Part shown: positions 1-7,126 of the stretch, piece after piece
Numbering within the stretch: the stretch's first letter is position 1
Layout: every line of letters starts with the position of its first letter
Assembly: GCA_002298695.1 (NCBI GenBank)
Contig: DBLB01000023.1
Span: 1-15,354 of the forward strand
DNA length: 15,354 nt
Reading direction: 5' to 3'
Source: Clostridiales bacterium UBA735
GTDB taxonomy: Bacteria; Bacillota; Clostridia; Oscillospirales; Oscillospiraceae
The notes under the pieces: model-generated
Database searches by the model: none
Seen by the model: the letters and a program-made list of their open reading frames with translations, nothing else
Told to the model about the DNA's origin: nothing
Translations under genes and position numbers: made by a program

Positions 1-544
1 CTTCCTGCGGCGCGAAGTAGCGGGATAGCGGGCGGTAGAGCAGCGCGGTGATGATGAGGCAGAGCACCATGTCGATGAACACATAGCTTCCGTTGTAGAC
101 TGCGGAATAGAGATACGGGTTCGTGAACGTGGAGTTAAAGAGCTCCGTCGGCTCGTAGATCTTGTAGATCGTGATGCCGCTGATGAAGTGGACGATGAAG
201 CGGCAGACGCAGCCGACGACTGTGCCGATATAGACGCCGCCCTTCTTCCCGTGGAACAGGCCGGCCACGCCCAGCACGCCGAACGCCAGCAGATAGTCCA
301 GCAGCATCGACGTCGGGCCCCAGGCATACGCGCCGTCGAGCAGCAGCTGCAAAAGACCATAGGCAAACGAGGTGAGGAACGCCGGGCCGACGCCCCAGCG
401 CGCGCTGTAGAGGAAGATCGGCAGCATGCCGATGCAGACGCTTCCGCCCTGCGGCAGCTCGAGCAGCTTGAGGTAGCTCAGCGCCGTCGCCAGCGCGACC
501 ATGATGGCGCCCTCGCAAAGGGCGCGCAGCTTCTTGTGTTTCAT
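1..544 (-). CDS. thiT: ThiT-type thiamine transporter S component (3' end outside window)
   Basis: Substrate-binding membrane subunit of an energy-coupling factor (ECF) transporter that takes up thiamine across the cell membrane. 181 residues are visible from the ATG at 542-544 with no stop before the window edge; the family is usually about 180-200 residues, so only a few residues are missing. The protein is almost wholly hydrophobic (about six membrane segments). Family signatures seen: the loop ELPQGGS (residues 29-35), YGLLQLLLDGAYAW (62-75), a histidine in VHFISG (H119) and YSAVYNGSY (146-154), which match the thiamine-binding regions known for ThiT. The start is supported by AGGA about 8 bases upstream. 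No ECF ATPases or T component are in the window, as expected for a group II S component using shared modules. Expression is controlled by the TPP riboswitch and terminator directly upstream, which independently supports the thiamine assignment. Confidence is high. Confidence 0.93.
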   Translation of the reverse strand, partial: MKHKKLRALCEGAIMVALATALSYLKLLELPQGGSVCIGMLPIFLYSARWGVGPAFLTSFAYGLLQLLLDGAYAWGPTSMLLDYLLAFGVLGVAGLFHGKKGGVYIGTVVGCVCRFIVHFISGITIYKIYEPTELFNSTFTNPYLYSAVYNGSYVFIDMVLCLIITALLYRPLSRYFAPQE

Positions 545-591
545 GTTGTTTTCCTGCTTTCTTTCTGAGATCAACTCCAACGGAAACGATG

Positions 592-622
592 AAAAAACCG
601 CATTGCGGCCTGGCAATGCGGT
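592..622 (-). terminator. Riboswitch-controlled intrinsic terminator in the thiT leader
   Basis: On the minus strand a perfect 10-bp stem (597-606 with 613-622) with a 6-base loop is followed by six T residues (592-597 region). It lies between the TPP aptamer and the thiT start, as expected for transcription attenuation. Its 5' arm (612-620) can alternatively pair with the 3' edge of the aptamer. Confidence 0.88.
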
Positions 623-645
623 GAAAGATCACGTTCTATACTCGC

Positions 646-731
646 ATTCCTACGCCGGTATTATCCGGATCAGGTGTGAGGGTTCAAGCGTTCGCTCATC
701 TCAGCCGTATGATTACAGCACCCCTTGGAAT
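646..731 (-). promoter_or_regulatory. TPP riboswitch (THI element) upstream of thiT
   Basis: Read on the minus strand the segment has the conserved order of a thiamine pyrophosphate aptamer: GGGGTGC, CTGAGA (699-704), a short variable helix, and ACCTGATCCGGATAATACC (657-675) followed by GGCGTAGGAA. Helix P1 is formed by ATTCC (727-731) and GGAAT (646-650). A terminator follows 24 bases downstream, so binding of TPP is expected to switch off thiT transcription. The P1 3' strand together with the adjoining TGCG (643-650) is complementary to the terminator 5' arm (612-620), which gives a complete on/off switch. Confidence 0.95.
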
Positions 732-741
732 TGTCGGCCTT

Positions 742-770
742 ATCATACCATTCCGCACAGATTTTGTCAA
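742..770 (-). promoter_or_regulatory. Sigma-A promoter of riboswitch-thiT transcript
   Basis: On the minus strand: perfect -35 TTGACA (765-770), 17-base spacer, -10 TATGAT (742-747). Transcription would start near 735, only a few bases before the aptamer, so the whole riboswitch is in the transcript. Confidence 0.88.
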
Positions 771-838
771 GAACCTGAACTATCTTGTTCCATGCCTCAG
801 CGGAGGACTTCTTCTAAAAGCCTCCATGCGCTTCTTTC

Positions 839-867
839 TTGCATTTATTCGCCCAATCTCATATAAT
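839..867 (+). promoter_or_regulatory. Sigma-A promoter of thiN
   Basis: -35 TTGCAT (839-844), 17-base spacer, perfect -10 TATAAT (862-867). The start would be near 874, giving a leader of about 30 bases before thiN with no room for a riboswitch. It diverges from the thiT promoter about 70 bases away. Confidence 0.82.
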
Positions 868-902
868 AAAACAAATCCAACCGCAAAGAGGTATTATTTC
901 CT

Positions 903-1529
903 ATGAAGCGCTGTTTTATCTATTCCGCCGGCACATTCTACGGTCTGCGCGTGCAGCCGCAGCCCGGCGATTACCAGATCGCCGCCGACGCCGGCCTGCT
1001 GCTCTGCCGGAAGATCGGGCTCGAACCCGATCTTGTCATCGGCGATTTCGACTCCATGCCCCAGCCGCAGGACGGACCCACCGTCCGTGTCCCCGTGGAA
1101 AAAGACGACACCGACACCATGCTGGCCATCCGTGAGGGGTTGGCGTATGGCTGCACAGAGTTCCATCTCTATGGCGCGACCGGCGGCCGCCGTCTGGACC
1201 ATACGCTGGCCAATCTCCAGTCGCTGGCCTTTCTCCGGCGGCATGGCGCGCGCGGCTTCCTCTATGACGACAACTTCGTCTATACCGTTCTCGAAAACGA
1301 AGCGCTCACCGTACCGCAGACCGTCCCCTGGGCCCTTCTCTCCATTTTTAATCTTGAATCGCCTGCCGAGGGCCTCACACTGCGCGGCGTGCAGTACGGG
1401 TTGACCGACGCCGTGCTGGACAGTGCGTTCCCCGTCGGCGTCAGCAACCACATTCTCGCGCCCGAAGCGCAGATCTCCGTCCGCCGCGGCCTGCTGCTCG
1501 CCGGTTGGGAGCTGCCGCCGCTTCCGTAG
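903..1529 (+). CDS. thiN: Thiamine pyrophosphokinase
   Basis: Transfers pyrophosphate from ATP to thiamine, forming the cofactor TPP in the cytoplasm. 208 residues, the normal length for the bacterial enzyme. Motifs seen: GDFDS (47-51), the KDDTD metal/substrate motif (67-71), GATGGRRLDH (91-100) and the C-terminal beta-sandwich region ending in a conserved S(N)H segment (residues 179-184 area). The ATG at 903 is preceded by AAGAGG with a slightly long spacing of about 12 bases. The gene faces thiT head to head, and together they form a salvage route: uptake of thiamine, then activation. The product of this enzyme is the ligand of the riboswitch on thiT, while thiN itself has no riboswitch in its roughly 30-base leader. 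Ordinary codon use; no sign of transfer. Confidence 0.94.
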   Translation: MKRCFIYSAGTFYGLRVQPQPGDYQIAADAGLLLCRKIGLEPDLVIGDFDSMPQPQDGPTVRVPVEKDDTDTMLAIREGLAYGCTEFHLYGATGGRRLDHTLANLQSLAFLRRHGARGFLYDDNFVYTVLENEALTVPQTVPWALLSIFNLESPAEGLTLRGVQYGLTDAVLDSAFPVGVSNHILAPEAQISVRRGLLLAGWELPPLP

Positions 1530-1615
1530 GGTGTATCTGAATTATTTCGTAAGATTTTCCGGATTTTATATTCTGTTTACATTTTTCGCCTACAATACTG
1601 ATCTGAAGAACTGAC

Positions 1616-1623
1616 AAAGGAGG
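1616..1623 (+). promoter_or_regulatory. Strong ribosome binding site deciding a TTG start
   Basis: AAAGGAGG, near-perfect anti-16S complement, 8 bases before TTG at 1632. There is no ATG nearby that would fit, so the ATPase starts with TTG. The sequence 1530-1615 upstream is AT-rich (TTTACA at 1576, TACAAT near 1591), but the spacing does not make a convincing promoter. Confidence 0.8.
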
Positions 1624-1631
1624 CCCCTCTC

Positions 1632-4070
1632 TTGCCTCAGAGAAACAAAAAGAAACGCGCCGAACCGGAGCTGCCGGAGCGCCGCGCGCTCCCCGTCGTG
1701 CTGGCGGACGCCGCCGTCGGGCTGACCGACGCGCAGGTGGCCGAGCGCTTCGCCGCCGGCTGGGACAACCGCCCTGTGACGCCGCCGCGAAAAACCACAG
1801 GGCAGATCGTAAAGGAAAACGTCTTTACCTATTTTAATATGCTCTTTTTCCTGCTGGCCCTGTGCGTGATCGCCGTCGGCCAGTGGCTGAACCTGACGTT
1901 CATGGGCGTCGTCTTCTGCAATACCGTCATCGGTACCATTCAGGATCTGCGCGCCCAGCGCAAGCTGGACAAGCTGAAGATCCTGACCGAGACGGAATTT
2001 GACGTCGTCCGCAACGGAACGCTCGAACAGGCCCCCGAGGCGAAGCTCGTCCGGGATGACATCGTCGTCTTCGCCCCCGGCTGCCAGATCTGCGCGGACG
2101 CAGAGGTCGTCTGGGGGCAGTGCCGCGTCAACGAGGCGCTCGTCACCGGCGAATCGGACGAGATCACAAAACTGCCCGGCGACAGCCTGCTTTCCGGCAG
2201 CTTTGTCGTCAGCGGCGAATGCCGCGCGCGGCTGACCGCGGTCGGGGCCGACTCCTTCGTCTCTAAGCTCACCATCGAGGCCAAAAAAGCCGGCAAGCAG
2301 CCAAAATCCGAGATGATGCGCTCGTTGACCAGCCTCATCAAGTGGATCGGCTTCCTTGTCATTCCGCTCGGCGTGCTGATGTTCCTCAAGGAATACCGCT
2401 GGCTGGGCCGCGATCTGGTCACGTCCGTCATTTCTACGGTCGGGTCCCTGGTCGGCATGATCCCGGAGGGTCTCTACCTGCTGACCAGTCTCGCGCTCGT
2501 CGCCAGCATTCTCCGCCTCGCCCGGCGGCGGACGCTCGTCCATGATATGGACTGCATTGAAACGCTCGCCCGTGTTGACACGCTCTGCGTCGACAAGACC
2601 GGCACCATTACAGAACCTGCCATGATCGTCGACGACGTCGTTCCGCTCACGCCGGAGCGCTTCTGCGAAACGGACATCCGCGGCATCATGGCCGATTATA
2701 CCGCCGCCATGCAGAACGACAATGCAACCATGGCCGCGCTGAAGCAGTATTTTACCGGCGAGACCCGGCGCACGGCGCAGCGGACGATGTCCTTCTCCTC
2801 GGCCAAAAAATACGGCGGCGTGCAGTTCCATTCCGACGAGATCTATCTCCTCGGCGCGCCGGACATTCTCCTGGCTTCACAGTCAGACACGTCGGCGACG
2901 CTCCGTCAGGTCGAAGAATTCTCGGCCAGAGGCTGCCGCGTCCTGCTGCTCGCCCTCTACGACGGCGCACTGGACGACGAGACGCTCTCCGCCCCCCTCC
3001 TGCCGCTGTCACTCATCCTGCTCTCCAATAAGATCCGCGAGGCCGCGCCCGATACCTTCCGCTACTTTGCGCAGCAGGGCGTCGCCGTCAAGGTCATCTC
3101 CGGTGACAATGCGCTGACAGTTTCCGAGGTCGCGCGCCGCGCCGGCATCGAGGGTGCGGAAAACTACGTCGATGCCCGCACGCTCCAGACGGAAAAGCAG
3201 CTCACGCAGGCGGCAGAGCGCTATACCGTGTTCGGCCGTGTGACGCCGGAGCAGAAGAAGCGCCTCGTCCTCGCCATGAAGCGCGCGGGCCATACCGTCG
3301 CCATGACCGGCGACGGTGTGAACGATGTGCTCGCTCTGCGCGAGGCGGATTGCTCCGTCGCCATGGCCTCCGGCAGCTCCGTCGCCTGTCAGGCGTCGCA
3401 CATCGTCCTGCTGGACTCCGATTTCTCGGCCATGCCGTCTGTCGTGGCCGAGGGCCGCCGTGTCATCAACAACATCGAGCGCAGCGCATCGCTCTATCTG
3501 GTCAAGAACATCTTCACGTTCATCCTCGCCATCACCACGCTCATCTTCACGCTGCCCTACCCCTATTCCCCGGCGCAGCTCAGCCTCGTGAATGCGCTGA
3601 CCATCGGCATTCCGTCCTTCATCCTCGCGATGGAGCCGAACGAGGATCGCATCAGCGGCCATTTCCTCGGAAATGTACTGCGGCGCGCCCTCCCCGCCGC
3701 GCTGACCGACTATCTGCTGGTGCTCGGCGCGATGCTGTTCTATCTTGCCTTCCATCTGGAAGACGATATGCTCAGCACCATCAGCACCGGCATCATGGGC
3801 GTCGTGGGCCTGATGATGGTGTTCCGCACGTCAAAGCCGTTCAACGCGCTCCGGATCGCGATGCTCGCGTTTCTGATCGCTGCGTTTGCTGTCTGCTATT
3901 TCTTCTTCCCGACCTATTTCACGATCGAACCGCTCGACGTGCGCGGACTTCTGATCTTCGTGCTGTTTGCGCTGCTGGCCTGTTCGGTGTTCTGGGCATT
4001 CCTGAAGCTCGGCCAGTGGATCTCAGAAAAGATTCTGCACCGCACATCGGACAGACGCTCTCCGCAGTAA
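1632..4070 (+). CDS. CtpE-like P-type cation-transporting ATPase
   Basis: Membrane pump driven by ATP hydrolysis. 812 residues. In order: short cytoplasmic N-terminus; membrane helices about 67-104; actuator domain with TGES (172-175); helices about 236-251 and 264-292 with the ion-site motif PEGL (278-281); phosphorylation motif DKTGT (D321); nucleotide-binding domain with FSSAKKYGG (389-397); hinge motif TGDGVND (559-565); six C-terminal helices with NALTIGIPSFILAMEPN (654-670). PEGL instead of a CPC-type motif argues against a heavy-metal (P1B) pump and for the P2-like branch. The sequence style matches mycobacterial CtpE, reported as a calcium pump; the ion here is an inference. TTG start chosen from the ribosome site at 1616. 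The response regulator begins 19 bases after the stop, so pump and two-component system are probably co-transcribed and the pump may be a target of that system. Confidence 0.87.
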   Translation: MPQRNKKKRAEPELPERRALPVVLADAAVGLTDAQVAERFAAGWDNRPVTPPRKTTGQIVKENVFTYFNMLFFLLALCVIAVGQWLNLTFMGVVFCNTVIGTIQDLRAQRKLDKLKILTETEFDVVRNGTLEQAPEAKLVRDDIVVFAPGCQICADAEVVWGQCRVNEALVTGESDEITKLPGDSLLSGSFVVSGECRARLTAVGADSFVSKLTIEAKKAGKQPKSEMMRSLTSLIKWIGFLVIPLGVLMFLKEYRWLGRDLVTSVISTVGSLVGMIPEGLYLLTSLALVASILRLARRRTLVHDMDCIETLARVDTLCVDKTGTITEPAMIVDDVVPLTPERFCETDIRGIMADYTAAMQNDNATMAALKQYFTGETRRTAQRTMSFSSAKKYGGVQFHSDEIYLLGAPDILLASQSDTSATLRQVEEFSARGCRVLLLALYDGALDDETLSAPLLPLSLILLSNKIREAAPDTFRYFAQQGVAVKVISGDNALTVSEVARRAGIEGAENYVDARTLQTEKQLTQAAERYTVFGRVTPEQKKRLVLAMKRAGHTVAMTGDGVNDVLALREADCSVAMASGSSVACQASHIVLLDSDFSAMPSVVAEGRRVINNIERSASLYLVKNIFTFILAITTLIFTLPYPYSPAQLSLVNALTIGIPSFILAMEPNEDRISGHFLGNVLRRALPAALTDYLLVLGAMLFYLAFHLEDDMLSTISTGIMGVVGLMMVFRTSKPFNALRIAMLAFLIAAFAVCYFFFPTYFTIEPLDVRGLLIFVLFALLACSVFWAFLKLGQWISEKILHRTSDRRSPQ

Positions 4071-4089
4071 CACAGAAAGGAGCGCAGCC

Positions 4090-4764
4090 ATGTTTCACAT
4101 TCTCGTCGCCGACGACGACAAAAATACCCGCCGTCTGATGCAGGCGGTTCTGGAGGCAGAGCACTATACCGTCACCACCGCCGCCGATGGCGAGGAAGCG
4201 CTCGCCGTGCTCGACCGGGAACACATCGACCTTGTTGTGCTCGACGTCATGATGCCCCGCATGGACGGCTACGCCTTTACGGCAGCCCTGCGCGAGGCAC
4301 AGAGCGACCTGCCCATCCTGATGGTCTCCGCGCGGCAGCTTCCCGCTGACCGCAAGCAGGGCTTCCTCGTTGGCACGGACGACTATATGACCAAGCCCGT
4401 CGACACCGAAGAGATGCTCCTGCGCATCCGCGCCCTGCTGCGCCGGGCACGCATCGTCAGCGAGCGGAAAATTGTCATCGGCGGTGTCACGCTCGACTAC
4501 GACTCCTTCACCGTCCGCCGCGGCGGCGACGTGCAGGAGCTGCCGCAGAAGGAATTCCTCCTGCTCTACAAGCTCCTGTCCTACCCCGGCAAGATCTTTA
4601 CGCGCATCCAGCTCATGGACGAGATCTGGGGGGCCGAGAGCGACAGCGGCTGGGAAACGGTCACGGTCCACATCGGCCGCCTGCGCCGCCGCTTTGCGGA
4701 CTGGAACGAATTTGAGATCGTCTCGGTGCGCGGTCTCGGTTATAAGGCGGTGAAAAACGCATGA
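4090..4764 (+). CDS. OmpR/PhoB-family DNA-binding response regulator
   Basis: Cytoplasmic transcription regulator of a two-component system. 224 residues. Receiver domain 1-115 with acidic pocket D8-D10, phosphoacceptor D52 (in VVLDVMMPRMDG), switch residue S80 and K102 in TKPVD. The winged-helix DNA-binding domain is about 128-222, with the PQKEFLLLYKLLSYPGKIF region and the typical end VRGLGYKAV. AAGGAG lies 8 bases before the ATG. It overlaps the kinase gene by ATGA (4761-4764), indicating translational coupling. The upstream ATPase and the kinase make up the likely regulon core; the signal is unknown. All catalytic residues are present, so it should be phosphorylatable. Confidence 0.93.
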   Translation: MFHILVADDDKNTRRLMQAVLEAEHYTVTTAADGEEALAVLDREHIDLVVLDVMMPRMDGYAFTAALREAQSDLPILMVSARQLPADRKQGFLVGTDDYMTKPVDTEEMLLRIRALLRRARIVSERKIVIGGVTLDYDSFTVRRGGDVQELPQKEFLLLYKLLSYPGKIFTRIQLMDEIWGAESDSGWETVTVHIGRLRRRFADWNEFEIVSVRGLGYKAVKNA

Positions 4765-5840
4765 AAAAGCAGACACCGCAGCAGCGGCGCGAGCGTCGGG
4801 CGCTCACGCTGCTCTTTGCCGGTTTCGTCTTTGCCACGCTGCTTGTTGTCGTGCTGATCTCAGGCGCGGTGCTGCTGCTGCTTGTGCGCCTCGGCGCACT
4901 GCCCACGCAGGACTATGACCCGCGCAGCGGCTATCTGCTCGTCGGCCTGATGATCCTCTTCAGCACGCTCATGGGCGCGGTGCTCACCGTTGTTTCCGGC
5001 GCTCTCATCACCCGCCCGGTCAATACCATCATCAGCGGCATGAACCGTCTCGCCGCCGGTGACTACAAAACGCGCATCCGCTTCGCGCCCATTCTCGCGC
5101 GCCAGCCTGTCGTCGCTGAGCTGACCGACAGCTTCAATACCATGGCCGCCGAGCTTGAGGGTACCGAGATGCTCCGCTCCGACTTCATCAACAATTTTTC
5201 GCACGAGTTCAAAACACCGATCGTCTCCATTGCGGGCTTTGCCAGTCTCCTGCGCCGCGGAAACCTGACCGCGCAGGAACAGGACGAATATCTCGCCATC
5301 ATCGAGGACGAGTCCATGCGCCTTTCCGACATGGCGACGAACGTGCTGAACATGACGAAGATCGAGAACCAGACGATCCTCTCCGGCGTCACGCGTTTCA
5401 ACCTCTCCGAGCAGCTGCGCAACTGCGTCCTGCTGCTTGAGCGCAAATGGACCGAAAAATCACTCGAACTCGACCTTGAGTTCGACGAATACCAGATCGA
5501 CGGCAATGAAGACCTGCTCCGTCAGGTCTGGATGAACCTGCTCGGCAACGCCGTCAAATTCACGCCCCCGGGCGGCGCCGTGCGCATCGGCGTGCAGGAA
5601 CGTACAGATGCCATGGAAGTCACCGTCTCCAACACCGGCAGCAGCATCGCGCCGGACAAGCTCGAAACGATCTTCCGAAAATTCTACCAGGCCGACGAAT
5701 CGCACACGGACGAAGGCAGCGGCATCGGCCTTGCCATCGTGCGTTCCGTCGTACAGCTCCACGGCGGAACGGTATTTGCCGAAAGCCGGGATGATTATAC
5801 CACCTTCACCGTCCGCCTGGCCAAGACGCAGTCCGCCTGA
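4761..5840 (+). CDS. Two-component sensor histidine kinase with minimal external loop
   Basis: Membrane sensor kinase partner of the preceding regulator. 359 residues: membrane helix 1 about 14-43, helix 2 about 57-83, HAMP linker 84-135 (ITRPVNTIISGMNRLAAGDY), dimerisation/phosphoacceptor domain with H148 in FSHEFKTP, and ATPase domain with N-box N263 (LLGNAVKFTPPGG), G1 box NTG (291-293) and G2 box GSGIGLA (319-325). Only about 13 residues separate the two helices, so there is no external sensor domain. Kinases of this build usually sense events in the membrane or through a partner membrane protein; the co-operonic P-type ATPase is the obvious candidate, but that is inference. G1 has Asn where Asp is most common, a frequent variant in this group. 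Terminator-like hairpin follows at 5846. Confidence 0.92.
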   Translation: MKKQTPQQRRERRALTLLFAGFVFATLLVVVLISGAVLLLLVRLGALPTQDYDPRSGYLLVGLMILFSTLMGAVLTVVSGALITRPVNTIISGMNRLAAGDYKTRIRFAPILARQPVVAELTDSFNTMAAELEGTEMLRSDFINNFSHEFKTPIVSIAGFASLLRRGNLTAQEQDEYLAIIEDESMRLSDMATNVLNMTKIENQTILSGVTRFNLSEQLRNCVLLLERKWTEKSLELDLEFDEYQIDGNEDLLRQVWMNLLGNAVKFTPPGGAVRIGVQERTDAMEVTVSNTGSSIAPDKLETIFRKFYQADESHTDEGSGIGLAIVRSVVQLHGGTVFAESRDDYTTFTVRLAKTQSA

Positions 5841-5845
5841 TACCG

Positions 5846-5893
5846 CAGCGCCTCCGCATGGCCAATGCAGTGCGCAGGCGCTGTTTTGCTTTT
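5846..5893 (+). terminator. Probable terminator of the ATPase-two-component operon
   Basis: CAGCGCCT (5846-5853) pairs with AGGCGCTG (5876-5883), with a small inner GCAT/ATGC helix, followed by TTTTGCTTTT. The T run is interrupted, so strength is uncertain. The tail overlaps the last codon of the convergent DUF3786 gene. Confidence 0.55.
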
Positions 5894-6494
5894 AGAGCAG
5901 CTCTGTGCCGGCCAGCCGGTTCAGGATCAGCGCCCCGACCGCGACTGCATCCTCAATGCTCAGATAGTGCGGCGCGCTTCTGTCCGCGAGCAGCCGTCCG
6001 GACGCCGGGAATTCCTCGTCCGCGAACCAGATCTTCATCCAGAGCGGATACCGCGGCGCAAAGCGGAACCGCGCGCAGAGATCCGCATTGGACGGTACCA
6101 TTTCCGCGCCGAGCGCCCGGCACCGCCGCACAAGCTCCTCCCGCGGCAGTCTGCGCAGTATCGTGCCGATCAGCTGCTCCGTGTCGCGGTCAAACCCGCC
6201 GCCCCGCACCAGTCCGTCCCGGTACGTACCGAACGTCATCTGCTCGCCGCGCAGCGGCGTCCCATCCGCCAGATCAAAATAGTGCAGCAGCGCCAGCGTG
6301 TGCCACTTGGACAGCGCCGGCGTGACCGCACACTCCGGCAGCCGTACCGTCACCTTCTGCCCCAGCGTTTCCAGCCGCAGCGCGCCGTCTTCCCATTGCA
6401 CGCCCGCCTTATCCGCGATCTCTGCCGCGCTGCGTCCTGCCAGCCGCTCCGATGCTGCTGCCAGCATGCTTTCAAACTGCCGATCTTGTTCCAT
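5892..6494 (-). CDS. DUF3786 family protein
   Basis: Protein of unknown function, 200 residues from the chosen start, predicted soluble. It shows the DUF3786 pattern: an early segment ending in LHYFDLADGTPLRGEQMTFG, a middle segment with FDRDTEQLIGTIL, then PRYPLWMKIWFADEEFPASG and a C-terminal HYLSIEDAVAVGALIL. The family is common in strict anaerobes and sometimes carries or neighbours iron-sulfur or corrinoid proteins, but no cysteine cluster is present here and no function should be assumed. The open frame extends to an ATG at 6525-6527, but that codon lies inside an extended -10 promoter element (6523-6531), so the start is more likely ATG 6492-6494 behind GGGGATGGGG. It converges with the kinase operon and diverges from the acyltransferase-like gene. 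Confidence 0.8.
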   Translation of the reverse strand: MEQDRQFESMLAAASERLAGRSAAEIADKAGVQWEDGALRLETLGQKVTVRLPECAVTPALSKWHTLALLHYFDLADGTPLRGEQMTFGTYRDGLVRGGGFDRDTEQLIGTILRRLPREELVRRCRALGAEMVPSNADLCARFRFAPRYPLWMKIWFADEEFPASGRLLADRSAPHYLSIEDAVAVGALILNRLAGTELL

Positions 6495-6522
6495 CCCCAT
6501 CCCCGATTTCTGTTTTTCGTTT

Positions 6523-6551
6523 ATCATAGCAGAAACCGCCGCAAAAATCCA
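6523..6551 (-). promoter_or_regulatory. Extended -10 promoter of the DUF3786 gene
   Basis: On the minus strand TGCTATGAT (6523-6531) is a good extended -10; the -35 position 17 bases upstream reads TGGATT (6546-6551), which is weak, as is common with extended -10 promoters. The start point would be near 6516, leaving a leader of about 20 bases. Confidence 0.6.
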
Positions 6552-6640
6552 CCCTGTACCCCGTCAGAACACGCTCCGCTGTTTCGTTTCGGTTTAGCTT
6601 CCGCCGTTAAACTGAATTAAAAATGAAACCGGGGAAAACT

Positions 6641-7126
6641 ATGCTTCGATTTGCCTTTTGTCTGCTCTATCTGGCCGCGCTCGGCCTGCTCTGCTTCCCG
6701 TTCGGGCGGCTGCTGGCGCGCTGTTCGTTCGACGTCAGCCGCTTTCCGTTCCGCGCGTATCCGTTCGAACGGGACGGAAAATTTTACGACGACGTCTTCC
6801 ACATCCGCCGCTGGCAGTCGCGCGTCCCGGACGTCAGCCGCTGGGCGCCGCAGATCGTCCCCCGAAAGGCGCTTTCGGCCCATCTGGACGCGCCGCAGCT
6901 GCGCCGGATGGTCAATGAAACCTGCGTGGCCGAGCTGACGCACCTGCTTCTGTGCCTGGCCGCAGCTGCTCTGCCGTTCATCTGGCCGGGCTGGGGCGGC
7001 TGGCTGACGCTTGCCGTCGACATTCTGCTCGGCAATCTTCCGTTTCTGCTCATCCAGCGCTGGCAGCGGCCGCGGCTGCTGCATGCGCTGCGCTGGGTGG
7101 AGCGCCGCGAAAGGAGTGCAACATGA
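6641..7126 (+). CDS. CrtO-like (glycosyl-4,4'-diaponeurosporenoate acyltransferase family) membrane protein
   Basis: 161-residue membrane protein. The family is known from staphylococcal CrtO, which adds a fatty acyl chain to the sugar of a glycosylated carotenoid. Family features visible: N-terminal helix 3-24; FERDGKFYDDVFHIRRW (42-58); ETCVAELTH (93-101); helix about 101-117; second hydrophobic span 119-138 and NLPFLLIQRWQRPRL (132-146). These line up in order and spacing with what I recall of CrtO. Start chosen at 6641 because GGGGA precedes it by about 7 bases; an in-frame ATG at 6623 has no ribosome site. The stop overlaps the following glycosyltransferase start by ATGA, so the two are translationally coupled. 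No carotenoid genes are visible, so the acceptor is more likely a glycolipid; this is inference. Confidence 0.75.
   Translation: MLRFAFCLLYLAALGLLCFPFGRLLARCSFDVSRFPFRAYPFERDGKFYDDVFHIRRWQSRVPDVSRWAPQIVPRKALSAHLDAPQLRRMVNETCVAELTHLLLCLAAAALPFIWPGWGGWLTLAVDILLGNLPFLLIQRWQRPRLLHALRWVERRERSAT

Noticed and set aside
135..632. 165-codon minus-strand frame over the thiT region and riboswitch terminator
   Set aside because: It is in another frame from thiT, starts inside the terminator and is Arg/Ala-rich without family resemblance.
1590..2831. 413-codon open frame on the minus strand opposite the P-type ATPase
   Set aside because: Antisense shadow of a GC-rich gene; Arg/Gly/Asp-rich, no recognisable motif or ribosome site, and it runs off the ATPase start region.
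6952..7122. Longer start for the glycosyltransferase
   Set aside because: The extra residues overlap the CrtO-like gene in another frame and are low-complexity Arg/Ala; the ATG at 7123 has a strong ribosome site and begins the typical MNILILSS strand.
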